Below are positions 18,335 to 26,839 of a stretch of DNA of 64,000 nucleotides, piece by piece. Position 1 is the stretch's first letter; every line of letters starts with the position of its first letter. The notes under the pieces are model-generated. The model was not told the DNA's origin. It saw only the letters and a list, made by a program, of their open reading frames with translations, and ran no database searches. The stretch lies in assembly GCA_964392365.1 (NCBI GenBank), contig CAYMPH010000015.1:32417-96416 (forward strand), written 5' to 3'. Position numbers and translations under genes: made by a program. This DNA comes from CAYMPH01 sp964392365. Its GTDB lineage: Bacteria; Spirochaetota; UBA4802; UBA5550.

Positions 18335-18943
18335 CTATCGTTTTTCCTGTTCCGGAAAATCCTTTATTATCTTCAGAATATATTCCACAAGCTTGGAAGT
18401 CTTCATTTCAATCGGATCTATAAATTCAAATAAACCGGAGAAGAAAAGAATCAACTGAGAAATTCTTGCCTTAAACAGAGCGTCATCCTCGTTTGAAACA
18501 TTAATATTTTTTCCCAGATCTTTTATAATGTCGCTGTATATTTCAAGATGAGTTCTAAGAAATTTAGTTATAATTTTCATTATTTTTTCATCTTCAAAAC
18601 CGTAAAGAATTATGTTCATGAAAACACGTATGTTCTTTTTATCAATTAGAAATTTTTCCACGCCGAATAGCGTTGACATGAATGCTTTGTCAGCTATATC
18701 AAAATTCATCTCATCAATAACACCGGCGTTTCCCTCCTGAATCTGGGAGAAAAATTTTTCAATTAGCTCTGTGTAAAGTTCTTCTTTTGTTGAAAAATAA
18801 TGTCTTAATCCTCCTTTGGAAAGGCCTGCAGATTCCGCCACATCTTCTACTGAAATCTGGGAATATACTCTTTCAGATAACAGTTTCATAAGAGTCTGTA
18901 TAATATGAGCTTTTTTTATTATAATTTTTTCTTCTTTAACCAT
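18335..18943 (-). CDS. TetR-family transcriptional regulator
   Basis: 202 aa. The N-terminal ~60 residues are a typical TetR DNA-binding domain ('VYSQISVEDVAESAGLSKGG' then 'LRHYFSTKEELYTELIEKFF'). The rest is an all-helical ligand domain with no recognisable specificity. ATG with AGGA upstream. It is divergent from carB across a 166-bp gap containing inverted TGTCAA/TTGACA elements. TetR regulators often control themselves and their divergent neighbour, but regulation of pyrimidine genes by this protein is only a guess. Confidence 0.88.
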   Translation of the reverse strand: MVKEEKIIIKKAHIIQTLMKLLSERVYSQISVEDVAESAGLSKGGLRHYFSTKEELYTELIEKFFSQIQEGNAGVIDEMNFDIADKAFMSTLFGVEKFLIDKKNIRVFMNIILYGFEDEKIMKIITKFLRTHLEIYSDIIKDLGKNINVSNEDDALFKARISQLILFFSGLFEFIDPIEMKTSKLVEYILKIIKDFPEQEKR

Positions 18944-19028
18944 TTAAATGTCCTGTTTTTTAAAGATAAAACGTATCTAATTGACAAATATTATAGAAAT
19001 ATATTTTTATTTAATTTAGTGTTTATCA

Positions 19029-19062
19029 ATATGTCAAGTCATAATATTTTATTGACAAATAT
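19029..19062. promoter_or_regulatory. Inverted TGTCAA/TTGACA pair between tetR and carB (back-to-back -35 boxes or operator)
   Basis: TGTCAA at 19032-19037 and TTGACA at 19052-19057 form an inverted pair (arms ATATGTCAA and TTGACAAATAT) separated by 14 nt. Read leftwards, TTGACA is followed after 17 nt by TTAAAT, an acceptable -10 box for tetR. Read rightwards it could be the -35 of carB, but the -10 is poor. A second copy of ATTGACAAATAT lies at 18980-18991. The dyad could also be the TetR operator. Sequence-based inference only. Confidence 0.35.
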
Positions 19063-19109
19063 CGCTAATCAAATTTTTTAAATGTAAATAACGAAAAAAC
19101 GAGGTCGAA

Positions 19110-22100
19110 ATGCCCAAACGCACTGATATCAAAAAAATAATGATTATAGGTTCCGGGCCGATTGTTATAGGCCAGGCCTGCGAGTTCGATTATTCAGGCT
19201 CCCAGGCCTGCAAGGCTTTACGGGAGGAAGGATATGAAGTCGTTCTGATAAATTCCAATCCTGCGACAATAATGACAGATCCTGATCTTGCAAACAGAAC
19301 TTATATAGAACCGATAACTCCTGAAATTGTTGAAAAAATAATTGAAATCGAAAGACCTCAGGCCTTACTCCCTACAGTTGGCGGTCAGACTGCTCTTAAT
19401 GTAACTATGGAGCTTCACAAGCTTGGAGTGTTTCAAAAGTATGGTGTGGAGCTGATTGGTGCAAATATTGAATCAATTAAAAAAGCAGAGGACAGGGAAC
19501 TTTTTAAACAGGCAATGATTAAAATAGGACTTTCGGTTCCTGAATCAGGTCTTGCATCAAGTGTCGATGAAGCTATACAGGTAATGGAGAGGATCAAGCT
19601 TCCTATAATTATCAGACCTGCGTTCACTCTTGGCGGCACCGGCGGAAGTATTGTTTATAATAAAGAGGATTTTGTTGATTATATCCGTCATGGGCTGGAT
19701 CAGTCTCCAATTCATCAGGTGCTTCTTGAGGAATCTGTTATTGGCTGGAAAGAATTTGAACTTGAGGTAATGAGAGACAAGGCTGATAATGTTGTTATCA
19801 TCTGTTCAATAGAAAATTTTGATCCTATGGGAATCCACACCGGTGATTCAATAACAGTAGCTCCGCAGCAGACGTTAACTGATAAAGAATATCAGAAGCT
19901 CAGAGATTATTCAATTAAAATAATCAGGGAAATAGGGGTTGATACCGGAGGTTCCAATATCCAGTTCGCCGTGAATCCAAAAGACGGAAGGGTTTCTGTA
20001 ATTGAAATGAATCCACGAGTCAGCAGAAGCTCTGCTCTTGCATCCAAAGCAACAGGTTTTCCGATTGCAAAAATCGCAGCAAAACTTGCCGTGGGCCTTA
20101 CACTTGATGAAATTCCAAATGATATAACAAGAGAAACGCCTGCGTCATTTGAACCTACTATAGATTACGTTGTAGTTAAGATTCCGAGATGGGCATTTGA
20201 AAAATTCGACGGAGCGGATACAATACTCGGAATCCAGATGAAGTCTGTTGGAGAGGCAATGTCTATCGGCAGGACATTCAAAGAAGCATTTCAAAAAGCT
20301 CTGCGTTCACTTGAAAATGACAGGTATGGTTTCGGCTGTGACGGGAATTTAAAAATTGAATCCTCACTTAAATCTCTTCCTGAAAAACAGCAGAGAGAAA
20401 TTCTTGAGAAGGAACTTCTAAACCCGTCTGAAAACAGAATTTTTTATATCAGAGAAGCATTTAAACTCGGCTGGAGCGTTGAAAGAATTAACCAGCTTAC
20501 ATATATTGACCCGTGGTTCCTTCACCAGTTAAGTGAAATAGTTGAAGCATCAAAGGAGTTTCCTGCAGATTTCAGGATAAACGGATTCACTGAAGAAAAT
20601 ATTTTCAGAATGAAAGAGCTAGGATTCTCAGACCGTCAGCTTGGATATCTCGCATCACAGGAAACTTTTAATTCACTATATGAGAAAGGTCCGTCTTTTC
20701 AGAAAGATTATTCCCTTAATCTGAAACTAAAAGAAAAAGAAGTCAGAGCATTCAGATTTTCAAAAGGAATAATTCCGGGATTCAGGGTTGTTGATACATG
20801 CGGCGGCGAGTTCGAGGCTTACACTCCGTATTATTATTCAGCCTATGACCAAGAGGATGAATCAAAAAACAGCAGAAATAAAAAAGTAATGATACTCGGA
20901 GGCGGTCCGAACAGAATTGGGCAGGGAATTGAATTTGATTACTGCTGCTGCCACGCTTCGTTCGCGCTTCGTGAAGAGGGAATAGAGTCCATAATGGTAA
21001 ATTCCAATCCGGAAACCGTTTCAACAGATTATGATACATCTGACAGGTTATATTTTGAACCGCTAACTCTTGAGGATATTCTGCATATTTACAACAGGGA
21101 AAAACCCGATGGAGTAATTGTTCAGTTCGGAGGACAGACTCCGCTTAGACTTGCAAGAGGACTTGCAGAAAATGGAGTGAAGATTCTCGGAACTTCCCCA
21201 GATTCAATTGACAGAGCAGAGGACAGGGAAAAATTCGCAGAGGTGGTGCGTAAACTCGATCTTCTCCAGCCGGAAAACGGCCTTGCATATACGCAGGAAG
21301 ATGCAGTGAAAATAGCAAATAGAATCGGTTATCCGGTATTAGTACGGCCTTCATATGTTTTAGGCGGACGTGCAATGTCGATAATATATGATGAACCGAG
21401 TCTGGTGCATTATATAAAAACTGCAGTTGAACTTTCTCCGGAGCATCCGATTCTTGTAGATGATTTTATTGAAGATGCTGTTGAGATAGATGTAGATGCA
21501 ATCTGCGACGGTGAAAATGTTTTTATCGGAGCAATAATGGAACACGTTGAAGAAGCAGGAGTACACTCCGGAGATTCAGCCTGTATCCTGCCTCCAATAT
21601 CTTTATCTGATGTTATGATTAAAAATATTACCATGACTACAGAAGCTCTTGCTCACGAGCTGGATGTTATCGGGCTTTTAAATATTCAGTTCGCGATTAA
21701 AGCAGGACAGCTTTATGTTATAGAAGTAAATCCAAGAGCATCGCGAACAGTTCCTTTTGTTTCAAAGGCAACAGGCGTTCCTCTTGCTAAAATTGCAATG
21801 AAAGTAATGCTTGGGAGAAAGCTAAATGATTTTGGACTTACAGTTATGAAGAAAACCCCTTATGTCAGCGTTAAAGAAGCTGTACTTCCTTTTAACAAAT
21901 TTCCGGGAGTTGATACGCTTCTTTCACCTGAAATGAAATCAACAGGCGAAGTAATGGGAATATCAAAAAATTTCGGTGAATCTTTTTATAAGGCAACACT
22001 TGCATCAGGAGATAAACTACCGATCGAGGGAACTGTTTTTCTGAGTATAAACCGGAGATCAAAAGACGAACTTCTTGATGATGTGAAAAACCTGTTTGAC

Positions 22101-22433
22101 AGCGGTTTTAAACTTATAGGAACCGAGGGCACTGCTCTTTTCTACACAAATCACGGTATTGCATGCGAAAGGGTTTTCAAGGTAAGCGAAGGCAGACCGA
22201 ACATTGTAGATCTTATTAAAAATGACGAAATTGATTTTATTATAAACACTCCAACAGGTAAAATTTCAAAAGATGACGCGTACTTTATCAGACAGGCTGC
22301 AATCAGGTATCACGTTCCGGCTGTAACAACAATCCAGGCTGCGCATGCTGCTATCAGGGGAATACTTGAAGTAAAATCCAAGAAGGAACTTTCCGTTAGA
22401 TCAATTCAGGAATATCATAAAGAGGTAATTTGA
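19110..22433 (+). CDS. carB: Carbamoyl-phosphate synthase large chain
   Basis: 1107 aa (E. coli 1073) two-fold repeated enzyme making carbamoyl phosphate for pyrimidines and arginine. First half: 'MIIGSGPIVIGQACEFDYSG', 'LPTVGGQTALN', ATP-grasp 'RPAFTLGGTGGSIVYN'. Second half repeats these: 'ILGGGPNRIGQGIEFDYCCC', 'VQFGGQTPLRLARGL', 'RPSYVLGGRAMSIIYDE'. An MGS-like regulatory domain occupies the last ~140 residues ('GFKLIGTEGTALFY'). ATG with GAGG upstream. It is followed after 1 nt by pyrR. The glutaminase subunit gene carA is not adjacent, so it must be elsewhere. Confidence 0.97.
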   Translation: MPKRTDIKKIMIIGSGPIVIGQACEFDYSGSQACKALREEGYEVVLINSNPATIMTDPDLANRTYIEPITPEIVEKIIEIERPQALLPTVGGQTALNVTMELHKLGVFQKYGVELIGANIESIKKAEDRELFKQAMIKIGLSVPESGLASSVDEAIQVMERIKLPIIIRPAFTLGGTGGSIVYNKEDFVDYIRHGLDQSPIHQVLLEESVIGWKEFELEVMRDKADNVVIICSIENFDPMGIHTGDSITVAPQQTLTDKEYQKLRDYSIKIIREIGVDTGGSNIQFAVNPKDGRVSVIEMNPRVSRSSALASKATGFPIAKIAAKLAVGLTLDEIPNDITRETPASFEPTIDYVVVKIPRWAFEKFDGADTILGIQMKSVGEAMSIGRTFKEAFQKALRSLENDRYGFGCDGNLKIESSLKSLPEKQQREILEKELLNPSENRIFYIREAFKLGWSVERINQLTYIDPWFLHQLSEIVEASKEFPADFRINGFTEENIFRMKELGFSDRQLGYLASQETFNSLYEKGPSFQKDYSLNLKLKEKEVRAFRFSKGIIPGFRVVDTCGGEFEAYTPYYYSAYDQEDESKNSRNKKVMILGGGPNRIGQGIEFDYCCCHASFALREEGIESIMVNSNPETVSTDYDTSDRLYFEPLTLEDILHIYNREKPDGVIVQFGGQTPLRLARGLAENGVKILGTSPDSIDRAEDREKFAEVVRKLDLLQPENGLAYTQEDAVKIANRIGYPVLVRPSYVLGGRAMSIIYDEPSLVHYIKTAVELSPEHPILVDDFIEDAVEIDVDAICDGENVFIGAIMEHVEEAGVHSGDSACILPPISLSDVMIKNITMTTEALAHELDVIGLLNIQFAIKAGQLYVIEVNPRASRTVPFVSKATGVPLAKIAMKVMLGRKLNDFGLTVMKKTPYVSVKEAVLPFNKFPGVDTLLSPEMKSTGEVMGISKNFGESFYKATLASGDKLPIEGTVFLSINRRSKDELLDDVKNLFDSGFKLIGTEGTALFYTNHGIACERVFKVSEGRPNIVDLIKNDEIDFIINTPTGKISKDDAYFIRQAAIRYHVPAVTTIQAAHAAIRGILEVKSKKELSVRSIQEYHKEVI

Positions 22434-22434
22434 A

Positions 22435-22971
22435 ATGGTTGAGAAATTAATTCTTTCACCGGAAGATATAGCTAAAATTTTAGAAAAAAATGCTGCAAAA
22501 ATTTATGCGGATATTGCCAGGGCAGATAATTTCGGGATAATCGGAGTTCAGACCGGCGGTGTTGAAATCGCAATGCGCTTAAAAAAGAATATTGAAAAAC
22601 TTTCCGGCAGGGATATTCCATTTGGAATTCTTGATATAACTTTTTACAGAGACGATATCGGAACAAGAAAAAATCTTCCTCTTATAAAGGAAACAAGAAT
22701 AAATTTCGATATTTCCGGAATGAATATTCTTCTTGTTGATGATGTTATTTTTACGGGAAGAACAACCAAGGCTGCTCTTGAAACTCTAACCTCATTCGGC
22801 AGGCCGAGCCGCATTAAACTTTTCAACCTCGTGGACAGAGGCAACAGGGAACTTCCTATTCAGCCTGATTACGCAGGATTTAAAATTTCCACTTCAGCTA
22901 ACGAAGATATTAAAGTCTACCTGAAAGATGTTGATGAAACAGATGCTGTTTATCATATAATACCAAATTAA
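22435..22971 (+). CDS. pyrR: PyrR: pyrimidine operon RNA-binding regulator / uracil phosphoribosyltransferase
   Basis: 178 aa type I phosphoribosyltransferase fold. It shows 'GIIGVQTGGVEIAMRL', the PRPP loop 'MNILLVDDVIFTGRTTKAAL', and the PyrR-specific 'RIKLFNLVDRGNRELPIQPDY'. In Gram-positives PyrR binds pyr leader RNA to promote termination; in other phyla it may act mainly as a UPRTase. It sits 1 nt after carB, which supports a pyrimidine role. I see no clear PyrR-binding attenuator in the carB leader. Confidence 0.9.
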   Translation: MVEKLILSPEDIAKILEKNAAKIYADIARADNFGIIGVQTGGVEIAMRLKKNIEKLSGRDIPFGILDITFYRDDIGTRKNLPLIKETRINFDISGMNILLVDDVIFTGRTTKAALETLTSFGRPSRIKLFNLVDRGNRELPIQPDYAGFKISTSANEDIKVYLKDVDETDAVYHIIPN

Positions 22972-23301
22972 AAAAATTTTTAACCATTCTCAATTTTATA
23001 ATCCCTGCTTTTTTAAAAAATAGTTAACCGCCAATGAACGCTAATGCACGCGAATAAAAAAATATACTTGTGCATTAGCGATTAGAAAAAGAACTCAGAT
23101 TATATATTTAAACAAAGATAAATAAAATAATATGTTTAAAAATAATGAATTTGTTCATAAAAAAAATAATTAATAAAAATAAATTATAAAATAATTATTA
23201 AAAAAGAATAATTATAGTTTATTTAGTTGCATTTATTATATGTAACGATTATAATATTTTTAATAAAGAAATAGTATAATTTTTTTTACGGAGGACTTTA
23301 T
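22972..23301. other. 330-bp non-coding gap between pyrR and the MCP gene
   Basis: No plausible gene. The left third holds a small repeat-like segment with a perfect 11-bp inverted repeat (listed separately). The right two-thirds (about 23101-23290) is extremely A+T-rich with many poly-A and poly-T runs, likely the promoter region of the chemoreceptor and possibly a bent-DNA upstream element. No confident -35/-10 pair could be picked because AT-rich matches are too frequent. The ribosome-binding site ACGGAGGA precedes the MCP start. Confidence 0.5.
23039..23080. repeat. Perfect 11-bp inverted repeat with 20-nt loop
   Basis: Arms CGCTAATGCAC (23039-23049) and GTGCATTAGCG (23070-23080) are exact reverse complements. 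The left arm lies inside a short tandem pattern of about 10 bp (AATGAACGC then AATGCACGC), preceded by TTAACCGC. The same octamer TTAACCGC occurs at 8019-8026. This resembles small intergenic repeat families. There is no T-run after the hairpin on the plus strand, so it is not a standard terminator. Confidence 0.55.
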
Positions 23302-24858
23302 ATGCAATTTTTTAAAAATTTAAAAATGTCATTTAAAATTCTGCTCGCCTGTTCAGTTTTTATTGTTCTAATAATTGCTATAAGCGGTTTTACCTATTCT
23401 CAGGTAAATAAAATGGATAAGGAATTTGATAGTTTTTATAAAAATGATTATTTGGCCAGTATTGATTTATTAACATATTCCTGGAATCTTCAGCAGCTTA
23501 GAATAAATTTTGTTGAGATAGATTTTGCTAAAGAAAAAAATGATCAGGATGTTGTAAATATTAGAATTGAAAAAACTAATAAATATTTGGTTGAAAATGA
23601 AAAATTAATAAAAAACTTATTATCAGCAGAATTCTCAAGTGAAGAAAAAATTATTGCTGATAAATTAGCCGGTTTAGATAAAAATTTATCAAAAGATACA
23701 GCAGAACTTATTGAAAGTGCAAAAAATGATGATAATAATCTGTTTGATCAGAAACATGAAAAATGGAAAAATGAATTCCGTGAAATAGTTAAATTACCTC
23801 AGGAATTAGTTTCTGTAATGCGAAAAGAATCTAACACAATTGCAGCTGATCAGGATGCTTCATATAAAAGTATTGTTACTGTTCTTATTATAATTTTATT
23901 ATCTTCATTGTTAGTAGGTGTCATTATCACCTACATTCTATCCGGAGCTGTTTCAAATCCTATTAACAAAAGCCTTGAATTTGCGGAAAAAATATCAAAA
24001 GGTGATCTTACTGCTTTTCTTACTGTTGATTCACAGGATGAAACAGGAAAACTTCAATTTGCCCTTAATACAATGAAAGAAAAAATAACAGAAATTGTTG
24101 TAAAAATAAATGACAGTTCCGCATCTCTTGCAAGCGCATCAGAGGAAATGAGCGCTACAGCGCAGAATCTTAGTTCCGCTACAAATGAACAGGCTGCAAA
24201 TGTTGAGGAAGCAGCATCTTCTCTTGAAGAAGTAAGCGCAAGTATAACCAAGAATACTGAAAATTCAATAGCTACTGATAAACTTGCACATGATACTTCT
24301 GAAGAAGCTGTAAAAGTAGGCAGCTCTGTTGTTAAAACAGTAGATTCAATGAAAAAGATTTCACAGAAAATTTCTCTCATAGAGGACATCGCATATCAGA
24401 CAAATCTTCTTGCGTTAAATGCAGCTATTGAAGCTGCCAGAGCAGGAGAGCACGGGAAGGGGTTTGCAGTTGTTGCCGGTGAAGTCCGTAAACTTGCTGA
24501 AAAAAGCCAGATAGCTTCTCAGGAAATAAATGAGATAACAACTGCAAGTCTTTCAAACGCAATTGAAGCAGGAACTCTTATTGAAGAAATTGTTCCAAAG
24601 ATAAAAAAAACATCTGAACTCGTTTCTCAGATAACTGCATCTTCACAGGAACAGGATTCAGGTGTAGATCAGATAAACGGCGGTATGGAGCAGCTGAATC
24701 AGATTACTCAACAGAATGCAGCTTCTGCAGAAGAGCTTGCTGCAACATCTGAAACTCTTGCTGCACATGCAGCTGAATTGCAGGCAACAATAGCATTTTT
24801 TAATATAAATGAAGAATCAAATACTAAAAAAGTGGCAGGATTACTTCTCGGCAAATAA
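23302..24858 (+). CDS. Methyl-accepting chemotaxis protein
   Basis: 518 aa transmembrane chemoreceptor. TM1 is ~10-30, followed by a helical periplasmic ligand domain of ~155 residues (4HB-type by pattern), TM2 ~192-214 ('IVTVLIIILLSSLLVGVIITYIL'-type, in segments), a HAMP linker, and a cytoplasmic signalling domain with the highly conserved tip 'IAYQTNLLALNAAIEAARAG' followed by 'EHGKGFAVVAGEVRKLAEKS'. The C-terminus lacks a CheR-docking pentapeptide. Strong ACGGAGGA ribosome-binding site. It heads the chemotaxis cluster, though a 155-bp gap with a promoter-like site separates it from cheW. Ligand unknown. Confidence 0.92.
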   Translation: MQFFKNLKMSFKILLACSVFIVLIIAISGFTYSQVNKMDKEFDSFYKNDYLASIDLLTYSWNLQQLRINFVEIDFAKEKNDQDVVNIRIEKTNKYLVENEKLIKNLLSAEFSSEEKIIADKLAGLDKNLSKDTAELIESAKNDDNNLFDQKHEKWKNEFREIVKLPQELVSVMRKESNTIAADQDASYKSIVTVLIIILLSSLLVGVIITYILSGAVSNPINKSLEFAEKISKGDLTAFLTVDSQDETGKLQFALNTMKEKITEIVVKINDSSASLASASEEMSATAQNLSSATNEQAANVEEAASSLEEVSASITKNTENSIATDKLAHDTSEEAVKVGSSVVKTVDSMKKISQKISLIEDIAYQTNLLALNAAIEAARAGEHGKGFAVVAGEVRKLAEKSQIASQEINEITTASLSNAIEAGTLIEEIVPKIKKTSELVSQITASSQEQDSGVDQINGGMEQLNQITQQNAASAEELAATSETLAAHAAELQATIAFFNINEESNTKKVAGLLLGK

Positions 24859-24877
24859 ACAGAAAATTGTATTTGTA

Positions 24878-24906
24878 TTGACAATTAATATTTTATGGAT
24901 TATTTT
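24878..24906 (+). promoter_or_regulatory. Sigma-70-like promoter upstream of the cheW-cheA operon
   Basis: Consensus -35 TTGACA at 24878-24883, 17-bp spacer, TATTTT at 24901-24906 (4 of 6 matches to TATAAT). It lies ~108 bp upstream of the first cheW start and 20 bp after the MCP stop, so the che operon may be transcribed separately from the MCP gene. Confidence 0.4.
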
Positions 24907-25013
24907 CAAAAATATAACTGTCTTGATTGATAATAAATCCTAATTTAAATAATTATTTAATAATTTATTTGTATTCCGGTTATTAATTAAATCAGCTCCC
25001 TGGAGATTGAAAT

Positions 25014-25517
25014 ATGAATAAGACTGAAATAAATGAAAAAGACATGGCGTCGGAAAATGTAACTCAATTTTTCACTTTTCTGCTTGGGGCTGAAACATAC
25101 GGAATTGAAGTTAATTTCGTAAGAGAAGTAATTGAATTTAAAACTGTTTTCAAAATTCCAAGGATGCCTCAATACATCAGAGGTGTTATCAATCTCAGAG
25201 GGGAAATTGTTCCTGTAATTGATCTTTCATCAAGATTTTATAAAGATAAAATTATTGAAGTTAAAAAAACCACATGCATTGTTATTGTCGAAGTTCAGGA
25301 TAAAACAGACGGTGCTTTAATTCATATCGGCGTTGCTGTTGATGCGATTCGTGCAGTAACAGATATTCCGGATAACCTGATTGAGCCTGCGCCTTCTTTT
25401 GGTTCAAATATCAGGTCTGATTTTATTAAAGGTGTGGGTAAGGTTAATGATATTTTTATTTTTATTTTAAATACCGACAAGGTTCTTGATATTGAAGAGC
25501 TTTCAGACTTTGTATAA
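25014..25517 (+). CDS. cheW: Chemotaxis coupling protein CheW (first copy)
   Basis: 167 aa SH3-like adaptor that links chemoreceptors to CheA. Family signatures: 'FLLGAETYGIEVNFVREVIE', 'IPRMPQYIRGVINLRGEIVP' and 'GVAVDAIRAVTDIPDN'. The ATG is preceded by GGAG. It is the first gene of a tight five- or six-gene chemotaxis set. It shares organisation with the second CheW but differs in sequence, so the two may couple different receptors. Confidence 0.93.
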   Translation: MNKTEINEKDMASENVTQFFTFLLGAETYGIEVNFVREVIEFKTVFKIPRMPQYIRGVINLRGEIVPVIDLSSRFYKDKIIEVKKTTCIVIVEVQDKTDGALIHIGVAVDAIRAVTDIPDNLIEPAPSFGSNIRSDFIKGVGKVNDIFIFILNTDKVLDIEELSDFV

Positions 25518-25546
25518 AAAAAGCATGGAGGTTGGATACTATAGTT

Positions 25547-26038
25547 ATGAAAAAACATTTTAAAGAAAAAGCAGCGGAAGTTAAAATACCTGAAAGAATG
25601 TTTGTCACTGTAAATATAGAGAAAGAAACATATGGTGTTGATGTAAGCAAAATTCAGGAAATTATCGGCATGACTGAAACTTCTCATGTTCCGAATTCCC
25701 TGCCATTTATGAAGGGTATAGTTAATTTAAGAGGAATAATTGTTCCTCTTGTATGTATGAGAATCAAATTCGGCCTTCCGGAAAAAGCTTATGATAAGCT
25801 TACAGTAATAATGATTGCTGAAGTAAAAAACAGACTTATTGGTATGATAGTGGATTCAATCCTTGATGTTGTAAGCCTCAAAGTTGATTCTATACAGGAC
25901 ACTCCTCATTTTAGTTCAAATATCAAACTGGACTGCGTTGAAGGAATCGGAAAAATTGAAGATAAAATTATAATTCTTATGAATGTTGATAAGATATTTT
26001 CAGATGAAGAACTTGGTCTGATAAAATACGAAGAATAA
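25547..26038 (+). CDS. cheW: Chemotaxis coupling protein CheW (second copy)
   Basis: 163 aa from the ATG at 25547. GGAGG lies 15 nt upstream, rather far; a TTG at 25532 is in frame but overlaps that ribosome-binding site. CheW landmarks: 'TVNIEKETYGVDVSKIQEII', 'VPNSLPFMKGIVNLRGIIVP', 'LIGMIVDSILDVVSLKVDSI' and 'VEGIGKIEDKIIILMNVDKI'. Tandem, non-identical cheW genes before cheY and cheA suggest two receptor-coupling specificities on one kinase. Confidence 0.9.
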   Translation: MKKHFKEKAAEVKIPERMFVTVNIEKETYGVDVSKIQEIIGMTETSHVPNSLPFMKGIVNLRGIIVPLVCMRIKFGLPEKAYDKLTVIMIAEVKNRLIGMIVDSILDVVSLKVDSIQDTPHFSSNIKLDCVEGIGKIEDKIIILMNVDKIFSDEELGLIKYEE

Positions 26039-26065
26039 AAAGAAATGCTACGAGGGGTGATTTAA

Positions 26066-26440
26066 ATGGGGAAAAAAATTATGGTTATTGATGATTCATC
26101 CGCTATCAGGCAGATTGTGAGTCTTACATTATCCAGTTCAGGTTATGATACAATTGAAGCAGTGGATGGCGCTAATGCATTATCTAAACTGGATGGAACT
26201 GAAATTGATCTTTTCGTTTGTGATGTAAATATGCCAAATATTAATGGAATTGAATTTCTTCAAGCTGTTAAAACTGATGCAAAATATGAATCATACAAGT
26301 TCACTCCAATAATTATGCTTACAACAGAATCAGGCGAGGATATGAAATTAAAAGGCAAAGAAGCAGGCGCCAAGGCCTGGTTAATAAAGCCTTTTCAGCC
26401 CGAAACTTTAATTGAAGCAGTAAAAAAATTAATACCATAA
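26066..26440 (+). CDS. cheY: Chemotaxis response regulator CheY
   Basis: 124 aa single receiver domain. All catalytic positions are visible: acidic pair D9-D10 ('VIDD'), phospho-acceptor D53 ('FVCDVNMPN'), Thr at 86/87 ('MLTTESG') and K108 ('WLIKPF'). It would carry the CheA signal to the flagellar switch. Good ribosome-binding site (GAGGGGTGA). The distance to the STAS gene (93 bp) includes a hairpin overlapping the stop codon. Confidence 0.93.
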   Translation: MGKKIMVIDDSSAIRQIVSLTLSSSGYDTIEAVDGANALSKLDGTEIDLFVCDVNMPNINGIEFLQAVKTDAKYESYKFTPIIMLTTESGEDMKLKGKEAGAKAWLIKPFQPETLIEAVKKLIP

Positions 26441-26464
26441 TAGATTTAATTTTTTATCTATTAT
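26437..26464 (+). other. Hairpin at the end of cheY (possible attenuator or RNA-stability element)
   Basis: ATAATAGAT (26437-26445) and ATCTATTAT (26456-26464) form a 9-bp stem with a 10-nt loop that includes the cheY stop codon; a T-rich run follows at 26469-26476. Being AT-only at its ends it is weak, so it may attenuate or protect mRNA rather than fully terminate ahead of the STAS and cheA genes. Confidence 0.3.
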
Positions 26465-26533
26465 AAAAGTTTTTTTATAAAATGCTGATCTCTTCAAAAT
26501 AAATATTTTCCGGTGATTAAGGGGCAATCGAAT

Positions 26534-26827
26534 ATGAAATTAGAAATTAAAGAAACTAAATCTAAAGACGGGCATCTTCTTCTTAAACTAATCGGTGAAT
26601 TTACAATTTATTCTGTTAAATCTGCAAAAGAAAAAATTACTGAATCAATAAAAAGTTCAGCGGATATTTCTTTAGATTTATCAGAAATTATAAAAATGGA
26701 TACTGCTGGATATCAGTTGCTTCTTTATTTTTTAAGGGAATCTTCATTAAATAATAAAAAATTATCAGTAACCGGTAAAAGTCCTGAATCTGATAGAATA
26801 TTTTCATTATACGGCTTTCTGAATTAA
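26534..26827 (+). CDS. STAS-domain protein in the chemotaxis operon
   Basis: 97 aa, from the ATG at 26534 with AAGGGG upstream; a GTG at 26513 is in frame. It is a stand-alone STAS fold of the SpoIIAA/anti-anti-sigma type: 'LLLKLIGEFTIYSVKSAKEK', then 'ISLDLSEIIKMDTAGYQLLL'. The phospho-site loop reads D-T-A-G, where SpoIIAA has D-S-S-G, so the usual phosphorylated serine is alanine. Such D-T-A-G STAS proteins occur beside cheA in various bacteria. A structural or partner-binding role in the che complex is likelier than a phospho-switch. Confidence 0.8.
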   Translation: MKLEIKETKSKDGHLLLKLIGEFTIYSVKSAKEKITESIKSSADISLDLSEIIKMDTAGYQLLLYFLRESSLNNKKLSVTGKSPESDRIFSLYGFLN

Positions 26828-26839
26828 CGGAGGTAATTT

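Noticed and set aside
18944..19109. PyrR-binding attenuator upstream of carB
   Set aside because: No convincing anti-antiterminator motif or terminator hairpin could be found in the short leader.
20782..21566. Several open frames on the minus strand inside carB
   Set aside because: Lie wholly within the highly conserved carB coding frame and have no family features.
22972..23301. Possible small RNA or riboswitch in the pyrR-MCP gap
   Set aside because: Only a simple hairpin and AT-rich DNA are seen; no recognisable riboswitch core or paired terminator.
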